Below, piece after piece: positions 33,872 to 45,773 of a stretch of 64,000 nt of DNA. The position numbers were made by a program, and so were the translations under genes. Numbering within the stretch: position 1 is the first letter of the stretch; the number at the start of each line of letters is the position of its first letter. This stretch comes from Portulaca oleracea (Eukaryota; Streptophyta; Magnoliopsida; Caryophyllales; Portulacaceae). The notes under the pieces were generated by a model that had not been told where the DNA came from, did no database searches, and worked only from the letters and a program-made list of their open reading frames with translations. Where the stretch lies: contig CM055882.1 of assembly GCA_029582165.1 (NCBI GenBank), forward strand, positions 21,176,867-21,240,866, given 5' to 3'.

Positions 33872-36428
33872 GTATTCTACTAGTAGTTTGTATGGAAACT
33901 TATGGTGAGACAAATTGAGACTTGCTTTAGCTAGCTTGCAGTATGTAGGGGGACATCTGTGCAGGTTCTAAAAGACTTTTCTGACTCTTAGAATTATGGC
34001 TTGTACATGACCCACTCTATGGTGAAAGGCTTGATTTTTGCTTGATGCTTGGACTGTTTTTTCCCCTTCTTTTCTCAAGTAGGTTTTCCATAAATTTTGT
34101 GCAACCCTTTTTTGTTACTTATAATCACATAGTCAACCCTCTCATGATAAAACTCCACTCTCTCTCTCTCTTAAAACTATGCGTTTGCTTGAGCATTTTG
34201 GTGATTTAGATTAGTAGTTCTATTGTGCGTCTGGCAGTGGTAGATACATACAATTACACTAGTTAGTCGCTCGTCTACACAATGGAAGGAAGTTAGTTCA
34301 TCTAGGCTAGTTAATCTGGCTTTATCTGGTAGTTATCAGTTGTGGACTGTTTGACCAATTCGCCAAAGTCCCAATTCTCTATCAATTAGGTAATTCTCCT
34401 ATTGCTTCTGTAAATTTCAGGCCTTCTTCTTCAATTGTTTCAAAGTCAAAACTTCTATATGTGTCTGTGTAGTTGCAAATCTTTGTTCAGTTAATTTCAG
34501 TTCCAGACTGTTGGTTGTCATGGCTTGCCCACTTTAATTGTGAACCTGTATATGTGATTTCTCGCTTGTATATGGTTCATGCCCTTGGAGTTGCTTGACG
34601 TGAACTGATAATCAAAGAATTGCAGAGATGTATCATATAAAAGAGAGAGCACACATGGCTCATTCACTGGAGGAAAGCCAGAAGCAAAAATCAAGTATTT
34701 TTGAGTTCGCCTCTCACAAAGTAAGTGATAATTTCAAAGTTAGTTTCTGAATGTTAACTGTACCCTGAGCCTAGGTTGCAGAACAAGATTAATGAAAATT
34801 ACACTTGGTGGTATGGGCTCTTACAAATACACCACCTTGGCACTTGTGTTCTGTTTACCTCTAGCATTGAATTCGATTAGTTTTGGTACAAATGGCCCAA
34901 CCACTGAAGATGTTTGGCATGAGACGTTTAATAGGAGTGTATTAGTTCATTTAAATAAAGACGAACGTTTTGTACATTCTCAGAATTGAGCAATGGTTAT
35001 GGTAGGTATTAGGATCCAAGATAAGCTTAAGCTTTCACATGGTATAGCGAAAGAACAAGTTGTAGTGTACAAGAGGATCTTAATTAGGTTGCCTGCAAGA
35101 AAAACACCATGCCATCCAAAAGTAAAATATAATTTACTCCCACTATAATAGGATAAGCATAATTTCCCACCTAGTTTTAATTTCTAATGTTGTACACCCA
35201 AACACATATCCACTACTTGCTATCCAAAAGTGAACCATACTATTCCTACTTTGTTTCAGATCCCTTTTCCACCTTATCACCATCATATATTTATCATAAA
35301 TGAAACAAATCTGCATAACCAAAAAGAGACAATACATATTTGTACTGGCAATTGTCATAATTGTGTGAGTTTGTCATGTTCTTTTATGGGGGTGTGATAG
35401 TTATCATGGTAATGATGTAGTGGAAAAAAAAAGACACAAGAGGCATGATACTTTTTCTCAGCCTATGCTATCACATTGTTGATGTCCTCAGATCACCAAT
35501 ACCTATTCAATACATTGTATAACAAATGGTTTGTTCCTAAACGAACTTTATTATATAATTCAGTTTATGGTGTATGTGAATTTTTTAGTTTCAATTACTA
35601 ATAATTAATTCATTTTTTTTATTGATTTTGCAAGCAGGTGGATATCCATTATTTACAAGTGCAATAATTGGTATTGTTCGACCACCTAATAAACTTCTTT
35701 ATAATTGTCTGAATTTTTATGAGGTATACGAAATTTTAACTCTAATTGCTTTTTTTTTTTTCATTTTCTAGCATATTTTGCAAGTAAAGGGGTAGTATTT
35801 TCGTGCAATTGGAGACCCAACTTTGAGATATGCAGAAATAGAAGAAACATAATTGCAAATGATCATAGACAATCACATCTCCGTCCTTTCGTGGGTCAAG
35901 TCTCAAGTCCTAATAGACAGTACTAAAGGTATGGTGCGTAACTTGCCTCATATAGATTTATATTTATGTATGTATATGTATCTGATTGGACTTCGAGTGT
36001 GTAGCTCGTGATGTATTCCGGCGTGTGGCCGTTGAGGTTATTATTATTATGTGAATTTGATATGTAAGACACTTTGCCTAGGATATTACCAATTTTTAGG
36101 GGAAATGTTGCCGAATTCTTTGTAGTATATTTTTAAGAATACTTTTAATAAAGTTGTTTTCTCTTTGCAGTTACACATTCAATCAGGGACTTCTTGCACG
36201 ATATGTAATGCAGACGAAGATGATGTTGCAGATACAAAGTTCGTTGAGGCTACCGAGCATGAAGATTTTAGTTTAGGCATTTTTATTTTCTTAATTAATT
36301 TTGAACAATAGTGGTGCTTACACCTATCGCTCCAAGAAACCAAACTATAACAATTTTGATGTTTGATAGGTAAAAATTATTATTTATGAACAAAGTCTTC
36401 TTTCCATGTTTAGTTTACATTTTCTACA

Positions 36429-36435
<7 letters not shown>
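33872..36435. other. Interior of third CACTA downstream of KRR1 exon
   Basis: Begins as intron 1 of the captured gene. A possible second exon-like island is at 34,630-34,720, between an AG acceptor and gtaagtg. A short open frame at 34,792-34,989 has no recognised product. From about 35,640 the sequence has short exon-like pieces near CACTA-type flanks but no transposase domain. Confidence 0.35.

Positions 36436-36469
<34 letters not shown>
36436..36469. repeat. (AC)n microsatellite
   Basis: About 16 AC dinucleotides preceded by a short AT run. Confidence 0.95.
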
Positions 36470-36539
36470 ATGACTATCTACTACATGCATCATTACGAGC
36501 AATATTGTAAATTTTATAACTATTCAATAATTAAAGATA

Positions 36540-36885
36540 CATATTGTGGCAAACATAAATTGCCACAAATGCTCCTCTAGAATTAAAATATTATTTGTAT
36601 CAAATCATATATGCCACAAATAATGTACATTTGTGGCAAAGTTAGTTTTGTGGCAAAGTAAAATTGCTACAAATTGTATGATATTGTAGCATTTTAACAT
36701 TTGTAGCAATTCAAAATATGCCACAAAAACCTCATAATTTGTGGCAATTTTAAAATTGCCACAAAAGCCTTTTGTAACAAGGCATTTGTGGCATCCTTGT
36801 GGCATTTCCGAAAAATGCTACAAAAGCCTATTGTAGCAATATTTATATATTTTGTGGCAAAATTTAATTCCACAAATAGCCATAT
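36540..36885. repeat. Subterminal TTGTGGCAA repeats, right end of third CACTA
   Basis: About 15 copies of tgtggca/tgccaca in both orientations, ending near the terminal inverted repeat. Confidence 0.85.
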
Positions 36886-36899
36886 TTCTTGTAGTGAAT

Positions 36900-37427
36900 A
36901 ACAGCGTCAGCTTCAGACTTTTCCTTAATAGCTTCTTGTCCGAACAACATGCCAAATATGTTGCTCCCAGCAAGATGAGTCCATTCCAATGGTGGCTGTT
37001 TGTCCCGAGCGGGGATAAAAACAGTAGCCATATTAATGGTACAGTCATTGAAAACTTCTAACCCAGCAACTTGAACTCCCTTGTTCTTCAGGTAGTGTGG
37101 TTCAGGGAACCCATAGTAAGGGAAGTTATCACCTTCCCTAACAAACTGTCCATTCAGAGTGAGTGGATAAGGCTTCATTTGGAACAAGGTAGAAGGATTG
37201 TCCATCCTCTTCTGCTCAGCTATGGCTTTCTTGGCGAGCCCAACTTCCTTCTCAGTTGGCTTGTACCCTAAACTAAACCTTCCCTTCTACTTAAATGTCT
37301 TGAACACAGGAGGAATCTTGTTTTTCGGGTTTCTTCCTAACGGCATCTTAGGGAAATGTCCTTGTCTCTTGAGTATGGCATGCACTTCGGGATTTGAGTA
37401 GGGATCGAAGTCAAAGGAAGCTTCATC
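36900..37427 (-). pseudogene. Tat polyprotein linker between protease and RT
   Basis: The minus-strand frame from about 37,205 (MDNPSTLFQMKPYPLTLNGQ) down to the CACTA insertion is the region between protease and RT. Its continuation is at 30,093 downward. Low conservation; assigned by position. A stop separates it from the protease frame. Confidence 0.6.
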
Positions 37428-39795
37428 CTAGCTTAAAGTCGCCACAAGTTCAAAGTTGTGCAGTTCTTCGTCCATAGAACTGTGTTCTACTTCAAGGGTA
37501 GCCTGCTTGGGAGTGAAGACAGCATTGATGGATTCTCCCGAGATAGTGATAACTTGTCCTTGCACCAACATCTTTACCTTCTGGTGTAAGGTAGATGCTA
37601 TACCATTGCATTCATGAAGCCATGGCCTCCCTAATAGTAGATTGAAGGAGGCTGGAATGTCTAGCACCACGAACTCCACATTCCGAGTGATTTTGCCTGT
37701 AGTAATGGGCAATATTATGGACCCAACCGACTTTCGAGGAGAATTGTCATAAGCCCTTAGTTGTACACCATTTTGAGCCAAGTGTTGTTGTTGGACTCCC
37801 AATTTCTGTGCCGTCCTCCAAGGACACACATTCACAGCTGAGCCATTGTCAACTAAAATTAGAGGGATGGTCTTGTTGGAACATTGCACTGTAAGATAGA
37901 GTGCTTTGTTGTGGGATGCCCCTCCCTGAGGCAGATCTTCAATCCTAAAGGTGATAGCCTCTTGCTAGGTAGTCACATGAGCAACTAAAGATTCAGGAGT
38001 TGTCGTGGGAGATACTATTAATGCAGTAAGAGCATCCATCATCTTTTGTCTATGTGCTTGTGAGGTGCAAATCAGCTGCCAGATAGTAACTTCAACTCTA
38101 GTCTTCTTGAGTTGTGTAAGGAGGGGATCTTCAGGCGGAACGTGATTGTCGTTGGTAGCCATTGGTGTAGGATTAGAAACAATCATTGGGGTTGTGCCGT
38201 TCATGTTGTTATGGCGGCCTGATCGAGTGAGAAATGCTACATCATCTGATGTTGGCTCATCCGTCTCCATCCATTCCATCTTAGAGTATTCATGTTGCTC
38301 ATCGTCATCACTATCCCAAATACCATGAATGGATAGGTCTTCATGAAAGCCAAACACCTCGGGGACAGGTTGTCCCGTTTCAACAATCAAAGTGGAAGGA
38401 TCAAAGCTACAAACTCCATGAAAAATAGCATTTGTATGCTCGGGCATCGGGTTGCTTTCATTGTTAGGCTTTTGGGTAGCTTTTGGCATGGGAAGTGTCC
38501 CATCCCTTATAATGTCTTCTATCTTGTTCTTGAGAGACCAGCATTTCTCAGTATCATGTCCTCGGCAACGATGGTAGTGGCAAAATTGATCCAAATTCTT
38601 CCCTTTTGTTGCTGACTCTTCTCTTGGCGAAGGTAGGACCAAAAACCCTTTCTTGACCAATCGATCAAGAGCTTGTGAGTCAGAAACGTCCAAGGGTGTG
38701 TAAGACTCATATTTTGGTATGAAAGGCCCCTTGCGCTGGATAGAGATAGTTTCCATGACCTTAGGAAGGTGGCTAGGCGCACTAGTGGCCCTCCTGTTGG
38801 AACTAGACCCCTTCCATCCAGGCGAAGTAGTCTTATCATTATGCATCGCCTCTAGTTGGACACAGATGTCCTTCAAATAGTCAAAGTCTTTGATGACGTG
38901 GTATCCCAAGTGCTTGGATAAGCTACATTTTAGCCCTTGCTTGAAAGTGGACAGCTGTAGGCGGAGAGGAATCGTCTCATTGATGTGACACAACTTGGTA
39001 TGCCATCGCTCAAAGTAATCCAGGAAGGATTCGTCATCTCGTTGTTTCATGGTGGTCAAGTCATCCACCGTAGCTTGCTTCCTCTGGATGTGACTATAGT
39101 GATTAATGAATGCTTTGAATAGTTCATTCCAATCGGCCTTTGTTTGGGTTAGTAAAGCGTGATACCGCACCTTGGCTTCGCCATCTAGAGTGTATGGGAA
39201 AACAGTAGAGTATAAACCGACATCGATCCGGTTTAATGGTGCTAGCCTCATGAACTCTTCGATGTGATGAACTGGGTTCTTAGAAGGTTTGAACCGAATA
39301 TTTTGTACTTCTACTTTATCGGCTACCTTTCAGAATTGATTGAACAGGCAATGGCACCTCCAGATATTTGTTAGCAAAGGCCGGCACATTTCTCATTGCT
39401 TTGGTAAGGCTTTCTAATTTTTGTTCAACAGCCTTAACAGCAGGGTCCTTTATGAATTTAGATGCCTCAGGGGTAGTGACCTTTGTCTTGGATATCCCAA
39501 TTCCTCCAGAATCTGAGGATATCTTGATGATTTCAGGCTCGGACTCATATCCCTGCATTTCTTCATTGTCCTCCTCAACATTCAACCCCAGTTTGGTGTT
39601 GATCTTAGTGATGGCTTGTAGCATACCGTCCATCGCTTGTTGCTGTTCACTCAGTCTTTTACCCATCTTCTGCTCCTGTTCTAAGGTATTGGCAAATACT
39701 AGACCTTGCATTTTGGTGTAGAGGTCATCCAAATGCTTCATGATGTTGGCTACGGTGCTCTGGACCGGGATCTCTTGGAATTGCTCTCCAGACAT
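37428..39795 (-). pseudogene. Tat gag and protease
   Basis: The first ATG of the frame is at 39,795 (MSGEQFQEIPVQ); upstream codons are also open, so the start may be earlier. Coiled-coil-like and acidic regions lead to a retrotransposon gag domain (about 39,250-38,850; DGEAKVRYHALL, WNELFKAFINHYS). A zinc-knuckle-like CHYHRCRGHDTEKC follows near 38,560. The protease has the catalytic motif VDNGSA (about 37,850) and LLGRPWLHE. A frameshift near 39,320 splits gag, and a stop at 37,965 separates gag from protease. Aspartic protease and capsid functions follow from the family. Confidence 0.75.
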
Positions 39796-39899
39796 GATGT
39801 AGTCACTAGTTGCAGACGGATCGTAGCAAGGGTTCGGAATCAAACGACCGGTTCGTGGATCTCGAATGCGGGCTCAGAGTCGATCACCAATGATGCCTG

Positions 39900-40295
39900 C
39901 ATGGAAATTCAAAGTTAAGACACTCGATGACATACTCCGACACGTTCTACTCGATGCATGCATGTCCTAGATGACCTATATGATCCTAACCAACTCGACA
40001 CATATATGCTGACACAAGGGACTCACCCACTTTTTGGGAGTGCATGGCCTAACTCTATATGGACCTAAAAACAGAACACTATAAAGGGCCGGATAAAGTC
40101 AACATAGCGAACGGGTCATAAGTTGACAGGCTTTAGTCAGTGTTTCTCAATTCGGATGGGCCCAATCCACAGGCCGACCGTTTTAAGGAGAATCCGTAAC
40201 TTTGCCCGACAACTCAGACAACTCAAACCATATTGGCTATTATGTGGACTAGAATAGTATTCAACAAGACCGACAACCCACTTTTTTTTTGACCT
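39900..40295 (-). other. Tat 5' UTR, distal part
   Basis: Non-coding. It contains a segment (about 40,085-40,195: ggataaagtcaacatagcga ... gggcccaatccacaggccga) that recurs in diverged form at 46,865-46,965 and more weakly near 47,100-47,210, showing the Tat leader is built from tandem repeats. Confidence 0.55.
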
Positions 40296-40304
40296 TTTCC
40301 TTTT

Positions 40305-40468
40305 GGGTAATTGGATTCTAATAATACGAACTTTGGGCCATATAAGACTTAATAATACGAACTTTCGATTTGATTCTTAATAATACGAACTTTGACCCCC
40401 TGTTGGCTACAGTAACACGACACCGAGTTAGGGATTATTTGACTCGCCGGAAACATGAGTTGGCAGGC
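40305..40468. repeat. MULE left terminal inverted repeat
   Basis: Matches the right repeat but is 59 bp longer: the right end has one aataatacgaacttt, while the left has three (about 40,320, 40,351 and 40,379). The rest (ccccctgttggctacagtaa through gagttggcaggc) is shared with few changes. Confidence 0.9.
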
Positions 40469-40677
40469 AAGGCATGTGTTCTTCCTTGTTTGACCTTGCT
40501 ACCTCAGCAGTTGACCTAAAAAAATGTCATGTTAGCCTCTTAATTTCCCTCCAGACCAACTGTACGTTAGGTATTTTTTTTAAAATTTTTGTTTTGAAAA
40601 AAGGCCCCTCAACTACTGTAACATTCATCCATCATCTTCATCGTCTATTCTCTCTCTATCATCTGCGAAGGAGAATT

Positions 40678-40809
40678 ATGGGTTTGGGAAAGGGTTTTGT
40701 GAAAGTGCTTGCAAATCTCCATCAATCAGCTGCTGCAGGTGACGTCTCCAGTAGTCATAGCAAGCCTCGATCGACACTGTGCAACGGTAAGAGCAGAAGC
40801 AGAGGTTAG
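40678..40809 (+). other. Small ORF / leader exon at MULE left end
   Basis: A 43-codon frame from ATG 40,678 (MGLGKGFVKVLANLHQSAAA) ends at TAG 40,809. It follows a ctctctct tract that could be a core promoter region. No family recognised; possibly the 5' leader of the transposase transcript. Confidence 0.3.
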
Positions 40810-41044
40810 TTGTTTTCTTCCTTGAAATGATGACAATGTCGACCAAAACCCTAGCTTTCATAGGCCAAAAGATTCTGTTTTTTTGGAGAAAAATTCGTTT
40901 TTTTACAGTTTAGGGTTTCTGGGTAGGGAATCTAGTGGGGAATTTGATCATTTAAAGTTAGAGTTACTTGAAAGTTCGAATTTGGGGGTTTAAAACTGAA
41001 CAAAATGGTAACATTTTTTCCTGTTTTTTGTCTTATGCAGAACG

Positions 41045-44000
41045 ATGACTTTTGATTTGGTGAATTTGACAATTTACTATGGGGTAAGTTTGTGGAGGAC
41101 CCAGAATATAGATATGAGGGTGACTTGGTAAGATATGAGGCTTATGATGTTGATAAACTCTGTTATTTGGAGATAGTAGGGCTTGTTAAGGATGAAGGGT
41201 ACACTAATGTGGAAATTGTGTACTATTCCATACCTGGTTTGGACTTGAAGTCGTCATTGACGAGGTGTTTCACACATTTTGAGAGCATTGATATGCTAAA
41301 CTGTGCAATGACATATGGGGAGATAACTGTGTATGTTGTGCACACAGTGGATGAGGCCATATTAGATGATGTAGTTGGGTATTTGGGACCCCCCCTGTGT
41401 CACCTTCTGGGAAATCAAGGAAGAGGTTTAAAAGAGGGGCATCAAAGACTCCCAAAAAAACTCCATTGCATAGCATCCCAAGCCGTTGTGGGGGAAAGAG
41501 AGTTAAATCTGTGATTCCCAAATCCCCTTTTAGGAGGGTGAAGTCCAAAACCAACCCTGCAAAAATGGATGATCCTGTTGCTGAGCAACCCACAACACAG
41601 GCATCTACTCAAGTAGATGACATTGAGATGCATCAAAGCACCCAGCCATCTTCCCAAGTGGATGACCTATTCAATGAACCAACCACCCAACATTCCCAAA
41701 TGGATGAGCCTTTCAATGAACCAACCACCCAACAATCCCAAGTGGATGACCCTGAGATGCAACCATCCAACCAGCCTGACCACATTGTTGAGGAACCTAT
41801 CATTCAACCATCCTTCCAACATTATGAAGTTGATGAGCCAGTCCTAGAACCCTCTACCCATGCTGATGACCATGATTTGGGACAGAATGTTGAGGAGCCT
41901 TCAGAGAAGGATGTCTTCTATAATGATTCAAGTAGTGATGATTTGGGACAGAATGACATTTCAGTTGGTAGGTCTTCAGAGAAGGTTGATAAAGGAAAGG
42001 AGCAGGTTGATAAAGGCAAGGAGAAGGTTGTCTTCTATGATGATTCAAGTAGTGATCCTGATGATCAGACTTGGGTGCCGGGAAAAAAGGATCTAGATGA
42101 GTCAGATGATGATGATGTGACTGTGAATGTAATTAAATCAGGTGGTAGGAAGGCAAGAAGAAGATTGGATATATATGGTGAGGATGGGTGTGATGATGAT
42201 GATGATGATGAATCAAGTGATGATGATGTTGAGGGTGAAAACTCTGTAAATGAAGAAGTTGATACCTCATATGATGAATATAAGACTGCCAAGGAGAAGG
42301 AGGCTGAGTTTAAGAAGAAACAGAGGGAGGAGGTGTTGAAAGATGATGGTAGTGTAAGGATAGACACAACAGAACATCCTCATGACTGTGTAAGAGACTA
42401 CGATGACTCTGAGGCTGAGATGGAGACAGATGGAGAAAGTGGAGATGACATTCCAAGGATGTTGAGGAAAAGGACCAAGAGATGCAATGTTGATGACCAA
42501 ACACAATTCAAGGATTTTGAGTGGCAAGTTGGTATGACTTTTGGGACTGTAAAAAGATTCAAAGAAGCAGTTGCAAAGTACGGTTTGTATGGAGGTTATA
42601 GTGTTAAAATAGGTGTCTCAGACAGCAAGGTTGGGAAATATGGGGCTGTGTGCCAACCAAGCTGTAAGTTCAAGGTATATGTTTCATGGGATAAGAGGCT
42701 GAGGACTTTTGTGGTGAGATCTGCTAACAACCATCATGCTTGCACTAGGAGCATGACAAAGAACTGCCAGTTGAAAGCCCCTTGGGTAGCACAACACTAT
42801 CTTGCAAGGTATAAGGAAATGCCTCATTGGCCTTCAAAAGAACTGAAAGCCCAAGTGATATAGGAGTTTGGGTTGGAGATAGCAAGGCGGTTCTGTTATG
42901 ATGTGAAAAGAAGAGCTCACAAGATGCTGCATGGTTCAATGAAGTCCCACTACTGCAAGATTGGGAGTTATTTGGAAGCACTCAAGGGTGCTGCACCTGA
43001 CAGCAAATTCAAATTATGTACCAATCCAGATGGTGACAGAGATGTTCCTGAGTTCCACAGGCTGTTCTTGTGTTTTCATGGGATGAAAGAAGGGTTTTTG
43101 AAGGGATGCAAACCTATTATTTGCATTGATGGTACTTTCCTGAAAACATTTCTTGGTGGGTGTCCGTTGGCTGCCATAGGAATAGATGGAATCAATCAAA
43201 TGCTTCCCATTGCATGGACTATAACAGAAGGGGAGAACAGTGATAGTTGGGAATGGTTCCTGTTAAACTTGCAAGAAAGCCTAGGGGGATCTGATGGCTC
43301 TGGTTGGGTGTCGGTTTTGTCAGTTTGAATAATATGAACTTCATTTTAAGTTAGCAGTTTTGATAAATACAAACTTTGATGTATGTCACTTCCAATAATA
43401 TGAACTTTTCCTCATGTCAATTTCATTAATATGAACTTAATTTTTGATCAGTATGAATAATATGTACTTCATTTGAAGGTACTGACAAACAAATGTGATT
43501 ATTTGCAGTCCATACGGTATGCAGTTCCAAAGGTGTTCCCCAATGTTGAGCATAGGTGTTGTGCTAGGCACAAGTATGCCAACTGGAAGAAAAATCATAG
43601 GGGTGAAGAATTCAAGTTACTATTTTGGAACTGTGTGAAGGCATACAATGAAGCAGACTTCAAGTATGTTGTTGATGCTCTTAAGGATGAAGACCAGCAG
43701 GCAGCTGAAGATTTCCTTGCTGAGAATCCAAACCAATTTTGTAGGGCTTTTTTCAGGACAGATAGCAAATGTGATGTTGTATGCAACAACATGGCTGAAA
43801 CTTTCAACGCTTACATTGTACAAGCAAGGGCTAAACACTACATCTACATGCTGGAGGAAATCAGAGCATCACTTATGGAGAGGGCTGTAACTAAGAAGAA
43901 AATCATGGAGGAATCTGAGTATGACATCTGCCCCAGGATCAGGACTAAATTAGAGAAATCTAAGCAGAGAGCAAGGAGTGCATATGTTCACCCAGCATTG

Positions 44001-45070
44001 AACAACCAATTTGAAGTGAACTTAAATGTGGACAAGTGTAAGGTTGATATGACCAAAAGAACTTGCACTTGCAGAGAGTGGGATCTGACTGACATACCTT
44101 GCTGTCATGCCATAGCATGTACTGTGTGGTTGAAGCACGATCCTGATGATTATGTGGACCCGTACTACAAGAAGGCTAAGTATCTGGATGTTTATCTTAT
44201 TGGAATCCCACCTGTTGAGGGGGAGAGACACTGGCCAGCAAATTGGACCAGGTAGGCCAAAGAGGAACAAAAGAAGAGGCCTAACTGAAGACCCTAAGAG
44301 ACCAGGGAAGCTTACAAGGCATGGAAGGGTGATGGTTTGTTCAATTTGCAATTCTCAAGGTCACACTAAAAGGAAGTGTCCCAACAAAGATGACCCCCGA
44401 TACACCCAAGATCCAAACATCCCACCTCCAGCAAAGAGAGGAAGGGGAAGGCCAAGGAGGAATCCATTGCAGCCTCAACAAGGTCCCACAACAGAAGCAG
44501 CTCAACAACCATCAGCTACCAGAGGTGATAATAGTGGTAGAGGTCATGGCAGTGGCAGGGGTGATAGGACACAAACCACTGGGAGGGGAGCTGCACATGG
44601 AAGGGGAAAAGGTAGAGGCAGGGGCAGAGGCAGAGGGCAACAACCTGTGATTGGAGTTGGGAGGATGTTTCAAACAGAAGATGACACAGGGTATGTTCCA
44701 AGAAGGGGATCTTATAGGGGTTCTGGATCTGGGGGGGAGAGGGGTTTCTTCTGGTGGCAGATCTGGATCTGAAAGTGGTAGGGGAGGTGGTCATGGCAGA
44801 GGAGGGGCTGAAGGTAGAGGTAGAGGAAGAGGAATGAAGGGCAACATTGGGGATTGGTTCAATTGTAGCAGTGGGAGAGGGGTAAGTTTTTATTGCTTCA
44901 CACCAAACTTATGTATTTATTTTCCCTTTATTTTTGTTAATGTGTTTTTAGGGTTCAATAATTAAACTTGTTTCCCTACTTTTTCCATTGGATAGGTGGT
45001 TGGTGATGTTGTTGGTGGAGGACAACAAAGTGAAGGGAATGGTCAACAAAGTGGGGCATCACAATCCTAA
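41045..45070 (+). pseudogene. mudrA-like MULE transposase
   Basis: The likely start is ATG 41,045 (MTFDLVNLTIYYG). The PB1-like N-terminal region runs from 41,092. A long acidic, repeat-rich linker (41,580-42,480) follows, then the DBD_Tnp_Mut region (about 42,520-42,800), the MULE catalytic domain (IICIDGTFLKTFLGGCPLAA, WEWFL; 42,870-43,320, continuing 43,483-43,900), a SWIM zinc finger (CTCREWDLTDIPCCHAIAC, about 44,070-44,120), a CCHC knuckle (CSICNSQGHTKRKC), an AT-hook (KRGRGRPRR) and a Gly/Arg-rich tail. The last exon (44,996-45,070) follows a GT-AG intron. Damage: frameshifts near 41,083, 41,390 (in a run of seven C), 44,250 and about 44,745; a TAG at 42,861-42,863; and a 160-bp insert at 43,323-43,482. 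It cannot make active transposase. Confidence 0.9.
43323..43482. repeat. MULE-derived AATAATATGAACTT repeat inside the transposase domain
   Basis: A non-coding block with four spaced copies of aataatatgaactt-type motifs interrupts the catalytic region between GWVSVLS and the DKQ-like residues that normally follow directly. Its start, gtcagtttgaataatatgaa, also occurs at about 45,530 in the right subterminal region, so the block is copied from the element's own ends. Confidence 0.7.
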
Positions 45071-45773
45071 AGATTCTCCATGCCACCACCCACTTTTTTT
45101 TTTTGTTGGAAGAAGCTCCTGCTTTCAATCCTCAAAAGATGCTTCCATACTGATGATTTTGTAGCAGCAAACCCTATAACTCTATATTGCTGTAATTAAG
45201 TTGATGATGTTGTATATTTGGCAGTAATTGATGTCATTTTGTGATTGAAACACATAGAATCTTTTGGGTGTAATTTGGATGATGTTATTTAGTCAATGTA
45301 ATCAGATGTTTTTGTCAACTGTTTTGTTCTAAATCTGTCATCTGTTTTTGTCTACACCTGTTTTTCAATTTTAAATACGTCATTTTCAATAATATAAAGT
45401 TTATATAATACAAGTCTCAATAACATGGACTTCCACATTTGAAACCACTAATAATACAAAGTTTTAGTATTCAATGTTTGAGAATTATGAACTTTCGAAT
45501 TGTCAGTTACAATAATACAAACTTTTAATCTGTCAGTTTGAATAATATGAACTGTTGTCTATATCTGTCTTATCAACATGAAATATTCCATTCGATGTGA
45601 TTTACACACTGTTTTTTGTCACAAAATATGAACTACATCAACTCATGAACTGACAACAATTAATGCAACTGATCCATTCATTCAATTTGCCATTCATTGT
45701 TCACCAAATCACAACACCTATCCACCTATCCACCCCAAGATGCTTACATCCACAAAATTCATCACTGCCCACC
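45071..45773. repeat. MULE right subterminal region with AATAATAC(A/G)AACTTT motifs
   Basis: Downstream of the transposase stop. From about 45,390 to 45,560 it holds at least five loosely spaced aataatacaaacttt-like motifs, related to those in the terminal repeats. It is the 3' region shared by the convergent genes. Confidence 0.6.

Larger units (their letters stand above)
30094..36896. mobile_element. Third CACTA element, non-autonomous, carrying a KRR1 fragment
   Basis: It starts CACTACAAGAAAA (30,094) and ends with the inverted TTTCTTGTAGTG (36,896), with TSD aat at 30,091-30,093 and 36,897-36,899; 6,803 bp. Subterminal arrays of ttgtggcaa/ttgccacaa lie at both ends. No transposase is present. 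Inside are two Stowaway-type MITEs, a degenerate taaccta repeat tract, the captured 5' end of a KRR1 gene, and a single copy of the ccggcgtgtggccg motif (36,019-36,032) that forms the inner CACTA's minisatellite. It is inserted in Tat pol, upstream of RT. Confidence 0.9.

Noticed and set aside
41580..42480. Separate acidic repeat protein gene
   Set aside because: The frame is continuous with MULE transposase domains downstream; it is the linker of mudrA, not another gene.
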